NCBI GenBank assembly: GCA_900104375.1 | Contig: LT629302.1 | Coordinates: 868,001-932,000, forward strand | Direction: 5' to 3' | Source of the DNA: Flavobacteriaceae bacterium MAR_2010_188 | GTDB taxonomy: Bacteria; Bacteroidota; Bacteroidia; Flavobacteriales; Flavobacteriaceae | DNA length: 64,000 nt | Part shown: positions 19,533 to 27,789 of the stretch, in pieces | How the letters are laid out: the number at the start of each line of letters is the position of its first letter | Position numbering within the stretch: position 1 is the first letter of the stretch | Notes under the pieces: generated by a model | Database searches by the model: none | What the model was told of the DNA's origin: nothing | Seen by the model: the letters and a program-made list of their open reading frames with translations, nothing else | Made by a program: the position numbers and the translations under genes

Positions 19533-20744
19533 TTAGGATTTAGCCTTTATCCAGAATTCAAAAACGCTCCCTTTTCCTAAATCGGAAGTCACTTTTATGT
19601 CGCCACCTAAACGATGAGTGAGTTTTTTAACGGTCGATAAGCCGATGCCGTGACCGCGTTTTCCTTCTCTATCTAGATTTCCGATGGTGCTAAACAATTC
19701 AAAAATATCATCGAGCTTTTCTTGTGGAATCCCAACACCATTGTCCGATACTTTAAAAAAGAATAGACCGTTTTTTCGGTCACAGTCTATATTGATAATA
19801 GCATCTTCCTTATCGTTATACTTCAGCGCATTCCCAATTAAATTCAAAAGTATTTGTTCTAAAGCCGCGCGATTACATCGTATCTCGTAATTAACTTCTG
19901 GGAAATTTATTTCGCAATTATGCTTAACGTTGAGCAGCTCTACTATTTCCTCTAAAAGGTGATTAAGGTCGAATGCTTCATGTTGACTTTCCGAAACATC
20001 ATCACTTTGATAATGGGCAAGAAGACCATCTATATAGTCACTTAAATTAAACGAAGAACCTTTGAGATAACTCAGGTAATCGCTCACTTCTTCGTCCATA
20101 TTATTTCTGAATTTTGCCCTGAGCAAATCCGTGGTTACAATAATATTAGAAAGTGGCATTTTCATATCGTGCGAAACTCTCCCTGCGAATTCCCTTAATT
20201 CACCATTCTTGATTCTAAGATGTTCTTGAGCCCGTTTTAACTCTATATTACTGCGATGTAGCTCAATCAACTTCATTACCTGTTTAGCCAAAGTTTTAAG
20301 CGAGGCCAACTGGGAATAGGTGATTTCATTTGGTTTATGGTCTATTACACACAAAGTGCCTAACGAAAACCCTTCTTGATCCACCAAACTCACCCCTGCA
20401 TAAAACATAATAGGGTTTTCTGAAAGTAGGGCGTAGGGATTATCATAGAATCTTGAATCTTCCTTTAGATTATTAACCACCAAAGTGTTCTCATCTGCTC
20501 CTATAACATGGCTGCAAAGAGATATTTCTCTATCTACATTACAAAGATCGATACCGGTAGTGGATTTAAACCATACGTTGTCGGCATCTACCAAAGAGAC
20601 AAGTGCCACTGGCATATTTGTAATTTGACAGGCCAAATCGGTAATTTGCTTATAGGTGTCTTCTTGGCTGCTGTTTATGATTCCATAACTATGGAGTGCA
20701 TCTAGACGGGCAGATTCGTTTGAGGGTATCGGTGGGGTCAACAT
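19533..20744 (-). CDS. GAF-domain sensor histidine kinase
   Basis: This 403-residue kinase has no membrane span. A GAF domain covers about 20-165 (E-I-S-L-C-S-H-V-I and F-Y-A-G-V-S-L), followed by a coiled linker and a HisKA region with the phospho-acceptor His in R-V-S-H-D-M-K-M-P-L near 192. The HATPase domain shows N-A-L-K-Y-N, D-N-G-V-G-I-P and G-H-G-I-G-L-S-T-V. It is therefore a soluble sensor of a small ligand or redox state. A response regulator gene lies upstream on the same strand but has its own terminator, so pairing is possible but not shown. Confidence 0.92.
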   Translation of the reverse strand: MLTPPIPSNESARLDALHSYGIINSSQEDTYKQITDLACQITNMPVALVSLVDADNVWFKSTTGIDLCNVDREISLCSHVIGADENTLVVNNLKEDSRFYDNPYALLSENPIMFYAGVSLVDQEGFSLGTLCVIDHKPNEITYSQLASLKTLAKQVMKLIELHRSNIELKRAQEHLRIKNGELREFAGRVSHDMKMPLSNIIVTTDLLRAKFRNNMDEEVSDYLSYLKGSSFNLSDYIDGLLAHYQSDDVSESQHEAFDLNHLLEEIVELLNVKHNCEINFPEVNYEIRCNRAALEQILLNLIGNALKYNDKEDAIINIDCDRKNGLFFFKVSDNGVGIPQEKLDDIFELFSTIGNLDREGKRGHGIGLSTVKKLTHRLGGDIKVTSDLGKGSVFEFWIKAKS

Positions 20745-20919
20745 AAGTCGAATTTAGAATAACTGGTAAAATAAACTTTAGTTAAAGATAGTGTTAACGT
20801 TATTAAGAATTAAATGTGCTTTTTCGGTAATTCACCGAATAATATAACGTTTAATCGACAGCCCACCGTACTCACAATTGTAAGGAAAGAGATATGGAGT
20901 TGTATTAAATAAGCTAAAT

Positions 20920-20949
20920 AAAAAAGCACGATTCCTTTCAGAATCGTGC
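20920..20949 (-). terminator. Terminator after the response regulator gene
   Basis: A perfect 9-bp stem, GCACGATTC against GAATCGTGC, is followed on the minus strand by a run of T. Confidence 0.9.
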
Positions 20950-21047
20950 CTTCAGTAATCTCCCTAATAACTAATTAATAGCCAAACCAAATATAGAACA
21001 GCAAAATGAAGTTACCTTACGGTTTACCATAATCGGGTAAAATTTAT

Positions 21048-21713
21048 TTAAATAAGTCCTAAATCCTTGACTATAGAAATAAGATGTATTGCGTTATTCG
21101 CCTTAAATTGAATTCTTAATTTATTGAGTCTTTTCTCGATAGAACTTAGGCTAGAAGGTGAAATACCGTTTTCTTTAAAGTGGAGACTTATTTCATCTTG
21201 CGACAGTCCAAGAGATAATTGGGTAAGTAAATGTATGTCGAAGTCGTTTATCTCTTCAAAATGATTCGGATTTAATGCAGAACTGATTTGGGGTGAGAGA
21301 AATAATTCTTTTTGATAAACAGCTTTCACGGCTTCTTCCATTTCGGCTAAACCTTTTCGCCCTTTACAAACATACGCCCCAACCCCAAAATCATTAATAA
21401 GTCTGCGGATTTTAGGAAAGCGATCTTCAACCGAATAAACAATGATTGGCAAATTTGGATGTTCTTCCCTTAATACTTTTATAAGGTCCTCACCATTTTC
21501 AAATCGTTGCTCTCTATGGTCCTTCTTAAAAGATAGGTCAGAAATAAGCAAATCGTAAGGTTTATTATCGTTTGCGGCCTTTTTTATTTTTAGATAAGCA
21601 TCATCTAAGTAATTGACTTGATGTTGATCTTGGATATTTAAATTATTCAACACACTAAAAACTCCGTAATTAATACTTACGAGGTCATCCGAAACCAGTA
21701 CTTTTTGAAACAT
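21048..21713 (-). CDS. LuxR-type response regulator
   Basis: This 221-residue regulator has a receiver domain (about 1-130) with the acidic pair S-D-D at 8-10, phospho-acceptor D59 in L-L-I-S-D-L-S-F and the switch Lys in Y-V-C-K-G. A C-terminal helix-turn-helix follows (about 155-215). Its pattern is L-S-L-G-L-S-Q-D-E-I-S, then a recognition-helix region around S-S-I-E-K-R-L-N-K-L. The HTH is divergent from the NarL consensus but in the right place. It lies upstream of the GAF kinase, and a terminator between them means the two are separately transcribed. Confidence 0.88.
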   Translation of the reverse strand: MFQKVLVSDDLVSINYGVFSVLNNLNIQDQHQVNYLDDAYLKIKKAANDNKPYDLLISDLSFKKDHREQRFENGEDLIKVLREEHPNLPIIVYSVEDRFPKIRRLINDFGVGAYVCKGRKGLAEMEEAVKAVYQKELFLSPQISSALNPNHFEEINDFDIHLLTQLSLGLSQDEISLHFKENGISPSSLSSIEKRLNKLRIQFKANNAIHLISIVKDLGLI

Positions 21714-21864
21714 CTCTGCGAATTTACCTGAATAATCATTTTATAGAGTAAAAATAAGCGTTCAATTGAATCGAAGAATACGGTTTCCCGTATTGGAGCT
21801 GATGAATGATTTGAAAATCAGTTAATCAATGCTTACCAGTGACTAAATTTGAATCACTTAAGTA

Positions 21865-24417
21865 TCACATCCCCGACTTTCTAAGGACTTCTAAGGGAGG
21901 ACTTGTAATCACGCTTCGGCTGTTGGTAAGGCCTATAAACAGGACCAAAACTACAATCCCGGGTAAGATTATGAGGAATGGAACCAGTGAAGGAATAAAG
22001 GGTGAATCGAACAATTGCCAAGCCAAAAGTTGAATGCTCACGAGACTAAGCAAAATGCCAGATAAAGTGCCTAAGAATCCTAAAAATAGATATTCGAGCG
22101 CCAAAATCTTCAATATTTGGCTACTCTTAGCTCCCAAGGTCCTGAGTAAAACACTCTCTTTAATCCTTTGATATTTACTGGTTCTAACCGCTCCGATCAA
22201 GACAATAATTCCGGTAAGGATGCTGAAGAATGCCATAAAATTAATAATCCAGGAAATCTTATTTAAAAGATCTTCGATTACGCTTAGTACCTGTCTTAAA
22301 TCTATAATGGAAATATTTGGGAACTTTTCAACCAAACCCTGTTGCAATGTCGCGGACGCTTTTTCATTTGCAGCTTTCGTAGTGATCACACTAAACTGCG
22401 GCGCATCTTCCAAAACTTTATTCGGAAAAACAACGGTAAAATTAAGTTGAATCTGTCCCCAATCTACCGTCCTAATACTTGCAACCCTTGTTTTCATTAA
22501 CACCCCCTGAACATTGAATGTTACTTGGTCATGTAATTTTAGATTGGCGTCATTCGCAAGATTGTCGCTTACACTAATAGGGATAACACCTTCGTTTGAA
22601 GCTTCCGGAATCCATTCACCTTCTTTTAGGGTTTCAGAATCGATAAGATTATCTCGGTAGGTAGATCTAAATTCATGATTTAATACCCAACGCCTAATAT
22701 TCACACTATCTTCCTTTAGATCTTTATTAAGAGTTCCATTTATACTGTGAATCCTCATAGCGACAATCGGGATGTTCTGTAAAATCGGTAGATTTTGATT
22801 TTTAATGGTGGTTAAGACATCATTTACTTGAGCCGTTTGAACGTCTAATAAAATCATATTCGGACTTTTAGACTGTTCATCAATAGAAGCTTGGGAAAGC
22901 AATAAATCCTTAGTAAAATATAAAGTACTAATAAGGAAGGTCCCAATCCCAATCGATAAAACCAAAATCAAGGTCTGATTCTGTGGCCGGAAAAGATTTA
23001 AAAGGCTTTGGCGCGGAGCAAAACCCCAACTTCTTGGAAAGAACTTTTTTATAGTTTTCATAAAGAGACCAGCAATTGCGGTAAGGATTGCAAAGGTTAT
23101 GATAATCCCTAGAACAAAGGCCAGAGAGAACTTCCAATTATCCAACAACCAAAACGAAAACAGTAGTATAAAGAGAAATATTCCGCCTAAAACAAAAAGA
23201 CCGGCCTTTTTTGACCGGGAGGGTGTATCTTGGGTGATGCGCAGGGCTTGTAAAGGTGAAACATATAAGGTGCTCATCAATGGATATAGAGCAAATAAAA
23301 CGGACATAAAAACGCCCAACAAAAGTCCCATTAAAATTACTTCAACCGGAAAATGGATTTGTACATCTATCGGCAATAAATCTTGTAGTAAATAAGGAAA
23401 AAGTTGCTGTAAAATAAACCCGAGAAAAGTGCCTATTATTCCTCCAATCAATCCCATAGTAGCAATCTGCAAAAGATAAATTATAAATGTTTGCTGCTTC
23501 GTTGCACCAATACATTTAAGAACTGCCACGGAACGCAGTTTTTCTTTTATGTAAATATGAATTGCACTAGCAATACCCACACATCCCAATAAAAGTGCAA
23601 TAAAAGCAACCAAATTTAAGAAACGACCAAAATTCTCATACCGTTTACCCATCCGTTCACTGGTTGAAGTATGCGTATCTATATCTGCATCTAGTGCATC
23701 TAGACGCCAGCCTAAATTAGCGTCCAATTTTACCATATCCTGGTTTGGCGTAGCTACAAAATAATAGTTGTATTCAATCCTGCTCCCGGTTTTTACAAGG
23801 TTGGTAGCATCTATAAGTTCTTCTGGAATAATTACTGGAGGAGAGACCGAACTAAATACAGCGGAACTGCCGGGCACCGATTTTAAAGAGCCTTCAATCT
23901 TTAGGGTTAAGTCACCAACTTTAATACTATCTCCTGGTTTTATACCTAGTTGTAACATTACGGTTGCATCCACTAAGGCAGAACCGTTTTCTTGATAGGT
24001 GTTTGCTGCGGATTCTGGAACGGTAACAATTTCACCGTAAAATGGGAAGCCACCCTTAATGCCTCTAATTTGCGAAAGTTTAGTTCCAGTTTTGTTAGGA
24101 AATGCAACCATTGAAGCAAAACTGATTTCTTCAGCCTTAGGGCCCAAAGAATCAATGATAGATTGAACTTTTTCGTTGGGTGGTTTATCTAAATCGATAA
24201 GGTAATCTGCGCCCATCAAGGATTTAGATTGCAGCGCAATATTATCTTTAAGAGTTGTGCTAAATGATTGGATTGCTACCACGGCGGCAATACCTAAAAT
24301 CATCGAAGCCATAAACAGAAAAAGCTTCCCCTTACTTGCCCGCGCATCTCGCCAAGCCATTTTTAGCAGCCAATTAAAATTGGCTTTTTTTCTAAAAATT
24401 ACTTTTTCCTTGCTCAT
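21865..24417 (-). CDS. FtsX/YbbP-type ABC transporter permease
   Basis: This is an 850-residue inner-membrane permease. A first membrane helix near 30 precedes a large extracytoplasmic domain. Three helices near 265-400 form the first FtsX core, two more lie near 410-470 and one near 485, followed by a second periplasmic domain and a second FtsX core at about 725-840. This doubled layout is that of YbbP-like exporters. The start overlaps the stop of the ATPase gene by four bases, showing translational coupling. Together they form an MacB/LolCDE-superfamily exporter or extractor whose substrate is unknown, probably a lipid or lipoprotein-type molecule. Confidence 0.92.
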   Translation of the reverse strand: MSKEKVIFRKKANFNWLLKMAWRDARASKGKLFLFMASMILGIAAVVAIQSFSTTLKDNIALQSKSLMGADYLIDLDKPPNEKVQSIIDSLGPKAEEISFASMVAFPNKTGTKLSQIRGIKGGFPFYGEIVTVPESAANTYQENGSALVDATVMLQLGIKPGDSIKVGDLTLKIEGSLKSVPGSSAVFSSVSPPVIIPEELIDATNLVKTGSRIEYNYYFVATPNQDMVKLDANLGWRLDALDADIDTHTSTSERMGKRYENFGRFLNLVAFIALLLGCVGIASAIHIYIKEKLRSVAVLKCIGATKQQTFIIYLLQIATMGLIGGIIGTFLGFILQQLFPYLLQDLLPIDVQIHFPVEVILMGLLLGVFMSVLFALYPLMSTLYVSPLQALRITQDTPSRSKKAGLFVLGGIFLFILLFSFWLLDNWKFSLAFVLGIIITFAILTAIAGLFMKTIKKFFPRSWGFAPRQSLLNLFRPQNQTLILVLSIGIGTFLISTLYFTKDLLLSQASIDEQSKSPNMILLDVQTAQVNDVLTTIKNQNLPILQNIPIVAMRIHSINGTLNKDLKEDSVNIRRWVLNHEFRSTYRDNLIDSETLKEGEWIPEASNEGVIPISVSDNLANDANLKLHDQVTFNVQGVLMKTRVASIRTVDWGQIQLNFTVVFPNKVLEDAPQFSVITTKAANEKASATLQQGLVEKFPNISIIDLRQVLSVIEDLLNKISWIINFMAFFSILTGIIVLIGAVRTSKYQRIKESVLLRTLGAKSSQILKILALEYLFLGFLGTLSGILLSLVSIQLLAWQLFDSPFIPSLVPFLIILPGIVVLVLFIGLTNSRSVITSPPLEVLRKSGM

Positions 24418-25100
24418 AATGCAGCTGACTGGTTCTCCAAAATTCTTCCTCCTTTAAGTCGCAGAATTCTTTCGGTCAGTTGCGCCAATTCCATATCGTG
24501 AGTCACAATAATCAATGTTGTGCCAAGTTCTTTGTTAAGTTCCATTAGAAGTTCTATAACTTTCTGCCCGGTCGCCTCGTCTAAATTACCGGTTGGCTCA
24601 TCGGCGAAAAGAACAGTTGGCCTATTAGAGAAAGCCCTCGCAAGCGCGACTCTTTGCTGTTCGCCGCCAGAAAGTTGAGAGGGATAATGGTCGATTCTAT
24701 CCTTAAGACCTACTTTTTCAAGAAGCTCTGTTGCTACTTTAATGGCGTTTTTATCACCTTGTAATTCTAGTGGTACCGCAACATTTTCTAGAGCAGTAAG
24801 AGTCGGTAATAGTTGAAAATCTTGAAAAACAAATCCGATTTTTTGGTTTCTTAAGATGGCACGTTCGTCTTCAGACAATTCATTTAATGACGTTCCACAA
24901 AGTTCAATGGTCCCCGATTCAGCTTTATCCAGTCCTGCACAAAGTCCGAGCAAGGTGGTTTTACCACTACCGGATGGGCCAACAATTGAAAAAGTTTCAC
25001 CCTCTTCAACATAAAAACTTATATCTTCTAGAACGGTCAAATTCTTTGACCCACTTGTGTAACTTTGCTTTAGGTTTTGAACATCTAAAATCTTTGCCAT
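24414..25100 (-). CDS. ABC transporter ATP-binding protein, YbbA/LolD-like
   Basis: This 228-residue ATPase starts at the ATG at 25100; a frame from 25136 adds an unlikely 12-residue extension. The Walker A motif is G-P-S-G-S-G-K-T-T, the signature is L-S-G-G-E-Q-Q-R-V-A-L-A-R and Walker B is V-L-F-A-D-E-P-T-G-N-L-D. The last is diagnostic of the LolD/MacB/YbbA subfamily. It partners with the overlapping permease. It is divergent from a GDSL esterase gene, the same arrangement as ybbA and tesA in enterobacteria. Confidence 0.94.
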   Translation of the reverse strand: MAKILDVQNLKQSYTSGSKNLTVLEDISFYVEEGETFSIVGPSGSGKTTLLGLCAGLDKAESGTIELCGTSLNELSEDERAILRNQKIGFVFQDFQLLPTLTALENVAVPLELQGDKNAIKVATELLEKVGLKDRIDHYPSQLSGGEQQRVALARAFSNRPTVLFADEPTGNLDEATGQKVIELLMELNKELGTTLIIVTHDMELAQLTERILRLKGGRILENQSAAL

Positions 25101-25171
25101 CTTGCAACTTTTGGTTTTCTTTACTGAAGCGTACAAAATAATGAAATGATTTCGATTTAATTCCCAATGTT

Positions 25172-25852
25172 ATGAGAAGCTTAGTACTTGTTATATGTTT
25201 TTTAAGTATATCATTTTTTTCGTGCAATGATTCTAAGAATTCAGAAAAGCAAGATGAAGAGAGTGTTGCAGAAGAACAAAATGTGCATGCCGATGAGGGT
25301 GAAAAAATCATTCTTTTCTTTGGAAACAGTTTAACCGCTGGTTATGGTTTAGATATCACTGAAGCATTTCCATCCTTGATTTCAAATAAACTTGATTCTT
25401 TAAACTTGGATTATGAAGTTGTGAATGCTGGCAATAGCGGAGAAACAACGTCCGGTGGATTAAATAGGGTGGAGTGGATACTAAAACAAGATGTGGATAT
25501 ATTTGTTTTAGAGCTCGGAGCCAATGACGGCCTTAGAGGTATTCCGCTAAAAGAGACACGAGAAAATTTACAATCAATTATTGATATTGTAAAATCTAAA
25601 AACCCAGATACGGAGATTATTTTAGCAGGTATGCAGTTACCGCCAAATATGGGACCTGAATATACCTCTGGTTTCAAAAAAATCTTTCCTGATTTGGCTG
25701 AGGCGAACAATATAAAACTTGTTCCTTTTTTACTTGAAGGAGTAGGAGGTATACCGGGATTAAATCAAGGCGATGGAATACACCCAACTGCGGAAGGTCA
25801 TGAGATTTTAGCCGATAATGTATGGAATGTCCTAAAAGAAATCATCCAATAG
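25172..25852 (+). CDS. tesA: Arylesterase / lysophospholipase of the GDSL (TesA) family, lipoprotein
   Basis: This 226-residue SGNH hydrolase has a lipoprotein-type signal: a hydrophobic run ends in S-F-F-S-C with Cys near residue 18. The nucleophile block reads F-F-G-N-S-L-T-A-G-Y-G-L, with Asn in place of the usual Asp of GDSL. Block III is E-L-G-A-N-D-G-L-R and block V is G-D-G-I-H-P-T-A-E-G-H, giving the Asp-His pair. It hydrolyses thioester, aryl ester or lysophospholipid substrates. It diverges from the ABC ATPase gene, conserved synteny with E. coli tesA-ybbAP. Confidence 0.92.
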   Translation: MRSLVLVICFLSISFFSCNDSKNSEKQDEESVAEEQNVHADEGEKIILFFGNSLTAGYGLDITEAFPSLISNKLDSLNLDYEVVNAGNSGETTSGGLNRVEWILKQDVDIFVLELGANDGLRGIPLKETRENLQSIIDIVKSKNPDTEIILAGMQLPPNMGPEYTSGFKKIFPDLAEANNIKLVPFLLEGVGGIPGLNQGDGIHPTAEGHEILADNVWNVLKEIIQ

Positions 25853-25926
25853 GAATATGTATAGTATTGCTATCGACAGTTTTAGAAAAATATTGAAATA
25901 GAATTGAAATAAAAATCTGAAAATAG

Positions 25927-25957
25927 TTGCGTTCTTTATAATGAAAACTTACATTTG
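25927..25957 (+). promoter_or_regulatory. Putative promoter of tRNA-Ser
   Basis: TTG at 25927 and TACATTTG at 25950 fit the Bacteroidota TTG / TAnnTTTG promoter with 20 bases between, 33 bases before the tRNA. Confidence 0.65.
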
Positions 25958-25990
25958 CATCCGCATTTAAAGAAGGTTCTTTAGTTGTTA

Positions 25991-26074
25991 GGAGAGGTGC
26001 CGGAGTGGTAACGGAGCAGATTGCTAATCTGTCAGCGCTTTTGTGCTGCCTGGGTTCGAGTCCCAGTCTCTCCG
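25991..26074 (+). tRNA. tRNA-Ser (anticodon GCT)
   Basis: The acceptor stem GGAGAGG pairs with TCTCTCC and the discriminator is G. The anticodon loop TTGCTAA gives GCT. A long variable arm, CAGCGC-TTTT-GTGCTG, marks a class II serine tRNA, and the T arm is CTGGG-TTCGAGT-CCCAG. No CCA is encoded. Confidence 0.96.
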
Positions 26075-26117
26075 CTAAGGACTTCCTTAGTCACTCAGAA
26101 TTAAGGCAGTCTTAAGA

Positions 26118-26149
26118 TTGAAATTTTGACCTTTTTGTTATTACTTTTG
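26118..26149 (+). promoter_or_regulatory. Putative promoter of tRNA-Pro
   Basis: TTG at 26118 and TACTTTTG at 26142 match the TTG / TAnnTTTG pattern with 21 bases between. The predicted transcript would include the 19-base leader repeat at 26175 before the tRNA at 26294. Confidence 0.5.
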
Positions 26150-26174
26150 CATGGTCAATTTGCATTAAAATATT

Positions 26175-26303
26175 ACACCTATTCGGGGTGTAGTCCTGTA
26201 AGTTATACGGGATAAACTCCGCAAGGTCATCGAGTCCATACCAAGGCGTCTGGAATGTCGATTTGAATTATTGAAAGTATTATCACACCTATTCGGGGTG
26301 TAG
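26175..26303 (+). repeat. 19-bp direct repeat duplicating the tRNA-Pro 5' end
   Basis: ACACCTATTCGGGGTGTAG occurs at 26175-26193 and again at 26285-26303. The second copy spans the first ten bases of tRNA-Pro. Each copy can fold as ACACC against GGTGT. The sequence after the first copy does not fold as a tRNA. Confidence 0.8.
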
Positions 26304-26371
26304 CGTAGCCCGGTCATCGCGCCTGCTTTGGGAGCAGGAGGTCGCAGGTTCGAATCCTGCCACCCCGACCA
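26294..26371 (+). tRNA. tRNA-Pro (anticodon TGG), integration site of a mobile element
   Basis: The acceptor CGGGGTG pairs with CACCCCG, discriminator A, and CCA is encoded. The anticodon stem CCTGC/GCAGG has loop TTTGGGA, giving anticodon TGG. The T arm is GCAGG-TTCGAAT-CCTGC. Its last 48 bases are repeated at 37057, so the present 3' half was supplied by the inserted element and the gene stays functional. Confidence 0.96.
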
Positions 26372-26372
26372 A
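26324..26372 (+). repeat. attL: 49-bp core inside tRNA-Pro
   Basis: It is identical to 37057-37105 and covers the anticodon arm, T arm and acceptor 3' strand plus CCA and one base. Confidence 0.93.
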
Positions 26373-26378
26373 TGTTTA

Positions 26379-26416
26379 AAAGGGTTTTAAAGTTTAATAC
26401 TTTGAAGCCCTTTTTT
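26379..26416 (+). terminator. Element-borne terminator after tRNA-Pro
   Basis: The stem AAGGGTTTTAAAG against CTTTGAAGCCCTT, with G-U pairs, is followed by T6. It lies just inside the element and replaces the chromosomal terminator now at 37108. Confidence 0.8.
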
Positions 26417-26422
26417 ATTTGC

Positions 26423-26503
26423 ACAAAATTTGATACATTACGGCAGATATTTGTGAGCTTTTCATAAAAGTTATCTTTATAGTTTGTTACATATTAGTAT
26501 CAA
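26423..26503. repeat. Left-end candidate integrase arm sites
   Basis: The 16-mer ACAAAATTTGATACAT at 26423-26438 recurs at 36924-36939 near the other end. A second TTGATAC heptamer lies inverted at 26497-26503, mirrored at 37022-37028 on the right. Paired sites flanking a tyrosine-recombinase core are typical of arm-type binding sites. Confidence 0.55.
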
Positions 26504-26530
26504 TTAGGCTCTAAAATGTTAAGTTAATAG

Positions 26531-26552
26531 TAGTAATTTATTACTATATTTG
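26531..26552 (+). promoter_or_regulatory. Promoter -10 with overlapping palindrome before the cargo operon
   Basis: TATATTTG at 26545 fits the TAnnTTTG element. The palindrome TAGTAA-TTTA-TTACTA at 26531-26546 overlaps it and could be an operator. No clear TTG lies at the -33 position, so the promoter is weak or activator-dependent. Confidence 0.45.
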
Positions 26553-26578
26553 ATTTTATTGCTTATTTATAATTTATT

Positions 26579-27286
26579 ATGACTCCGCTAATTCCAGTTT
26601 ATCAGATTGAGATAAGGTATTCTCCATCATTAGAATTCAGTCGAGAATACCGTAATATTTTGGCTCCATTCATAAAGTTAAGTACCAAATTTAATATTAC
26701 CAAAGAGAATACAATAGAAGAGGCCGTTTCATTTTTTTATGATGAATCAGATACAGTCATTATTTTTTCATGGGATAGGTTAGTTCTGAAATCCCACGGC
26801 AACCCAACTAAAAAATTTGTTGCTAATTCTTTTATTGATATTCCTTTTTTGAAACTACACAAGGCTCGTCTTGAAAAGTTTGAATATTGTGAAGTTCATA
26901 ACGTTTTAGTGGCTGTAAATTATATACTTCCACAATCAGACAATCTGACTGAAGTTTCTTCGTCACAAAAATTTAGTGATTTCATAAGAATGCCTGATAA
27001 TATATTGACTGGAGTAACGGATTGGGCCATAGTTTTAGATAATAGGCAAAAGGGTGATTCTGAGTCTATTGCTTTTGGGAATTACAAAGGGGCAATGGAA
27101 TTGAATAATCGAAGTCTTAGACCCATCGACACAGTAGATTTGAAAGAATTTGATGTTAAAGGATTTTTGGTTGAATATAAAAATCTTGTCAATAGTGGGG
27201 AAATTTCGAAAAAAGTACTTGAAGATTTATTCAAAGGAGCTAACGCCGCAATAAAGAATTTATGGAAACAGATACAGTTAAAATAA
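26579..27286 (+). CDS. Unrecognised cargo protein A (three-gene MBL operon)
   Basis: The protein has 235 residues and is soluble, with no signal or membrane segment. A beta-rich N-terminal domain begins I-P-V-Y-Q-I-E-I-R-Y-S-P-S-L-E-F. The middle contains V-I-I-F-S-W-D-R-L-V-L-K-S-H-G-N. The C-terminal 50 residues are helical, with K-V-L-E-D-L-F-K-G-A-N-A-A-I-K-N-L-W. I do not recognise the family. It is the first gene of a coupled operon: the next gene starts 25 bases before its end. Position beside the attachment site suggests accessory cargo; phage defence is only an inference from location and partner. Confidence 0.75.
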   Translation: MTPLIPVYQIEIRYSPSLEFSREYRNILAPFIKLSTKFNITKENTIEEAVSFFYDESDTVIIFSWDRLVLKSHGNPTKKFVANSFIDIPFLKLHKARLEKFEYCEVHNVLVAVNYILPQSDNLTEVSSSQKFSDFIRMPDNILTGVTDWAIVLDNRQKGDSESIAFGNYKGAMELNNRSLRPIDTVDLKEFDVKGFLVEYKNLVNSGEISKKVLEDLFKGANAAIKNLWKQIQLK

Positions 27287-27789
27287 GTCATTTTACACCT
27301 TTTGTTGGAAAAGATTTAATCTCTTCATTTGCTAATCCAAGAGATTTAACTGAATTCAAATCTGGAGAAAATGAAAAAGGGGTAAAGACATATAATGACG
27401 AAGCTGAATCTCTGATTCAAGTGAACAATTTATTAAGTTCTTTGTTTGAAGGGGGCGTTAATTTAAATTTATCCAAGAAGTATGACAGTGTGCTCACAGT
27501 ACAATGTAAAATTTTGAATATTACTGAATTAGAGGTTTCATTAGAATGTTTAGTTGATAGTGATGAATTAATATTTGAAACAAAGACCTTTAATCTCTAT
27601 CATTTTAGCAAAATTCCCAATCTCCGAGAAGGTCAACCTATTTTATTAATTATTTCGGAACGTCCAGGTGTAATAAATTTAGAGATTTTCTCTGGAAGCG
27701 GAATTGTAGATGAGGAGGTTTTCGACACAAAACAAGGATGGGATGAAATTAAAGAAGGATGGGTGGATGATGATTTATCCGGATGGTAG
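27262..27789 (+). CDS. Unrecognised cargo protein B (three-gene MBL operon)
   Basis: The 175-residue acidic, soluble protein has no recognised domain. It is beta-rich in the middle (V-L-T-V-Q-C-K-I-L-N-I-T-E-L-E-V-S-L-E-C). The C-terminus carries several Trp and acidic residues, ending G-W-V-D-D-D-L-S-G-W. It overlaps gene A by 25 bases and gene C by 7 bases, so the three are translationally coupled and probably made in fixed ratio. It could be an adaptor or inhibitor for the hydrolase; that is a guess from operon logic. Confidence 0.72.
   Translation: METDTVKISHFTPFVGKDLISSFANPRDLTEFKSGENEKGVKTYNDEAESLIQVNNLLSSLFEGGVNLNLSKKYDSVLTVQCKILNITELEVSLECLVDSDELIFETKTFNLYHFSKIPNLREGQPILLIISERPGVINLEIFSGSGIVDEEVFDTKQGWDEIKEGWVDDDLSGW

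Noticed and set aside
26179-26260. A second, degenerate tRNA-Pro after the first leader repeat
   Set aside because: Only the first ten bases match tRNA-Pro; the rest does not form D, anticodon or T arms.
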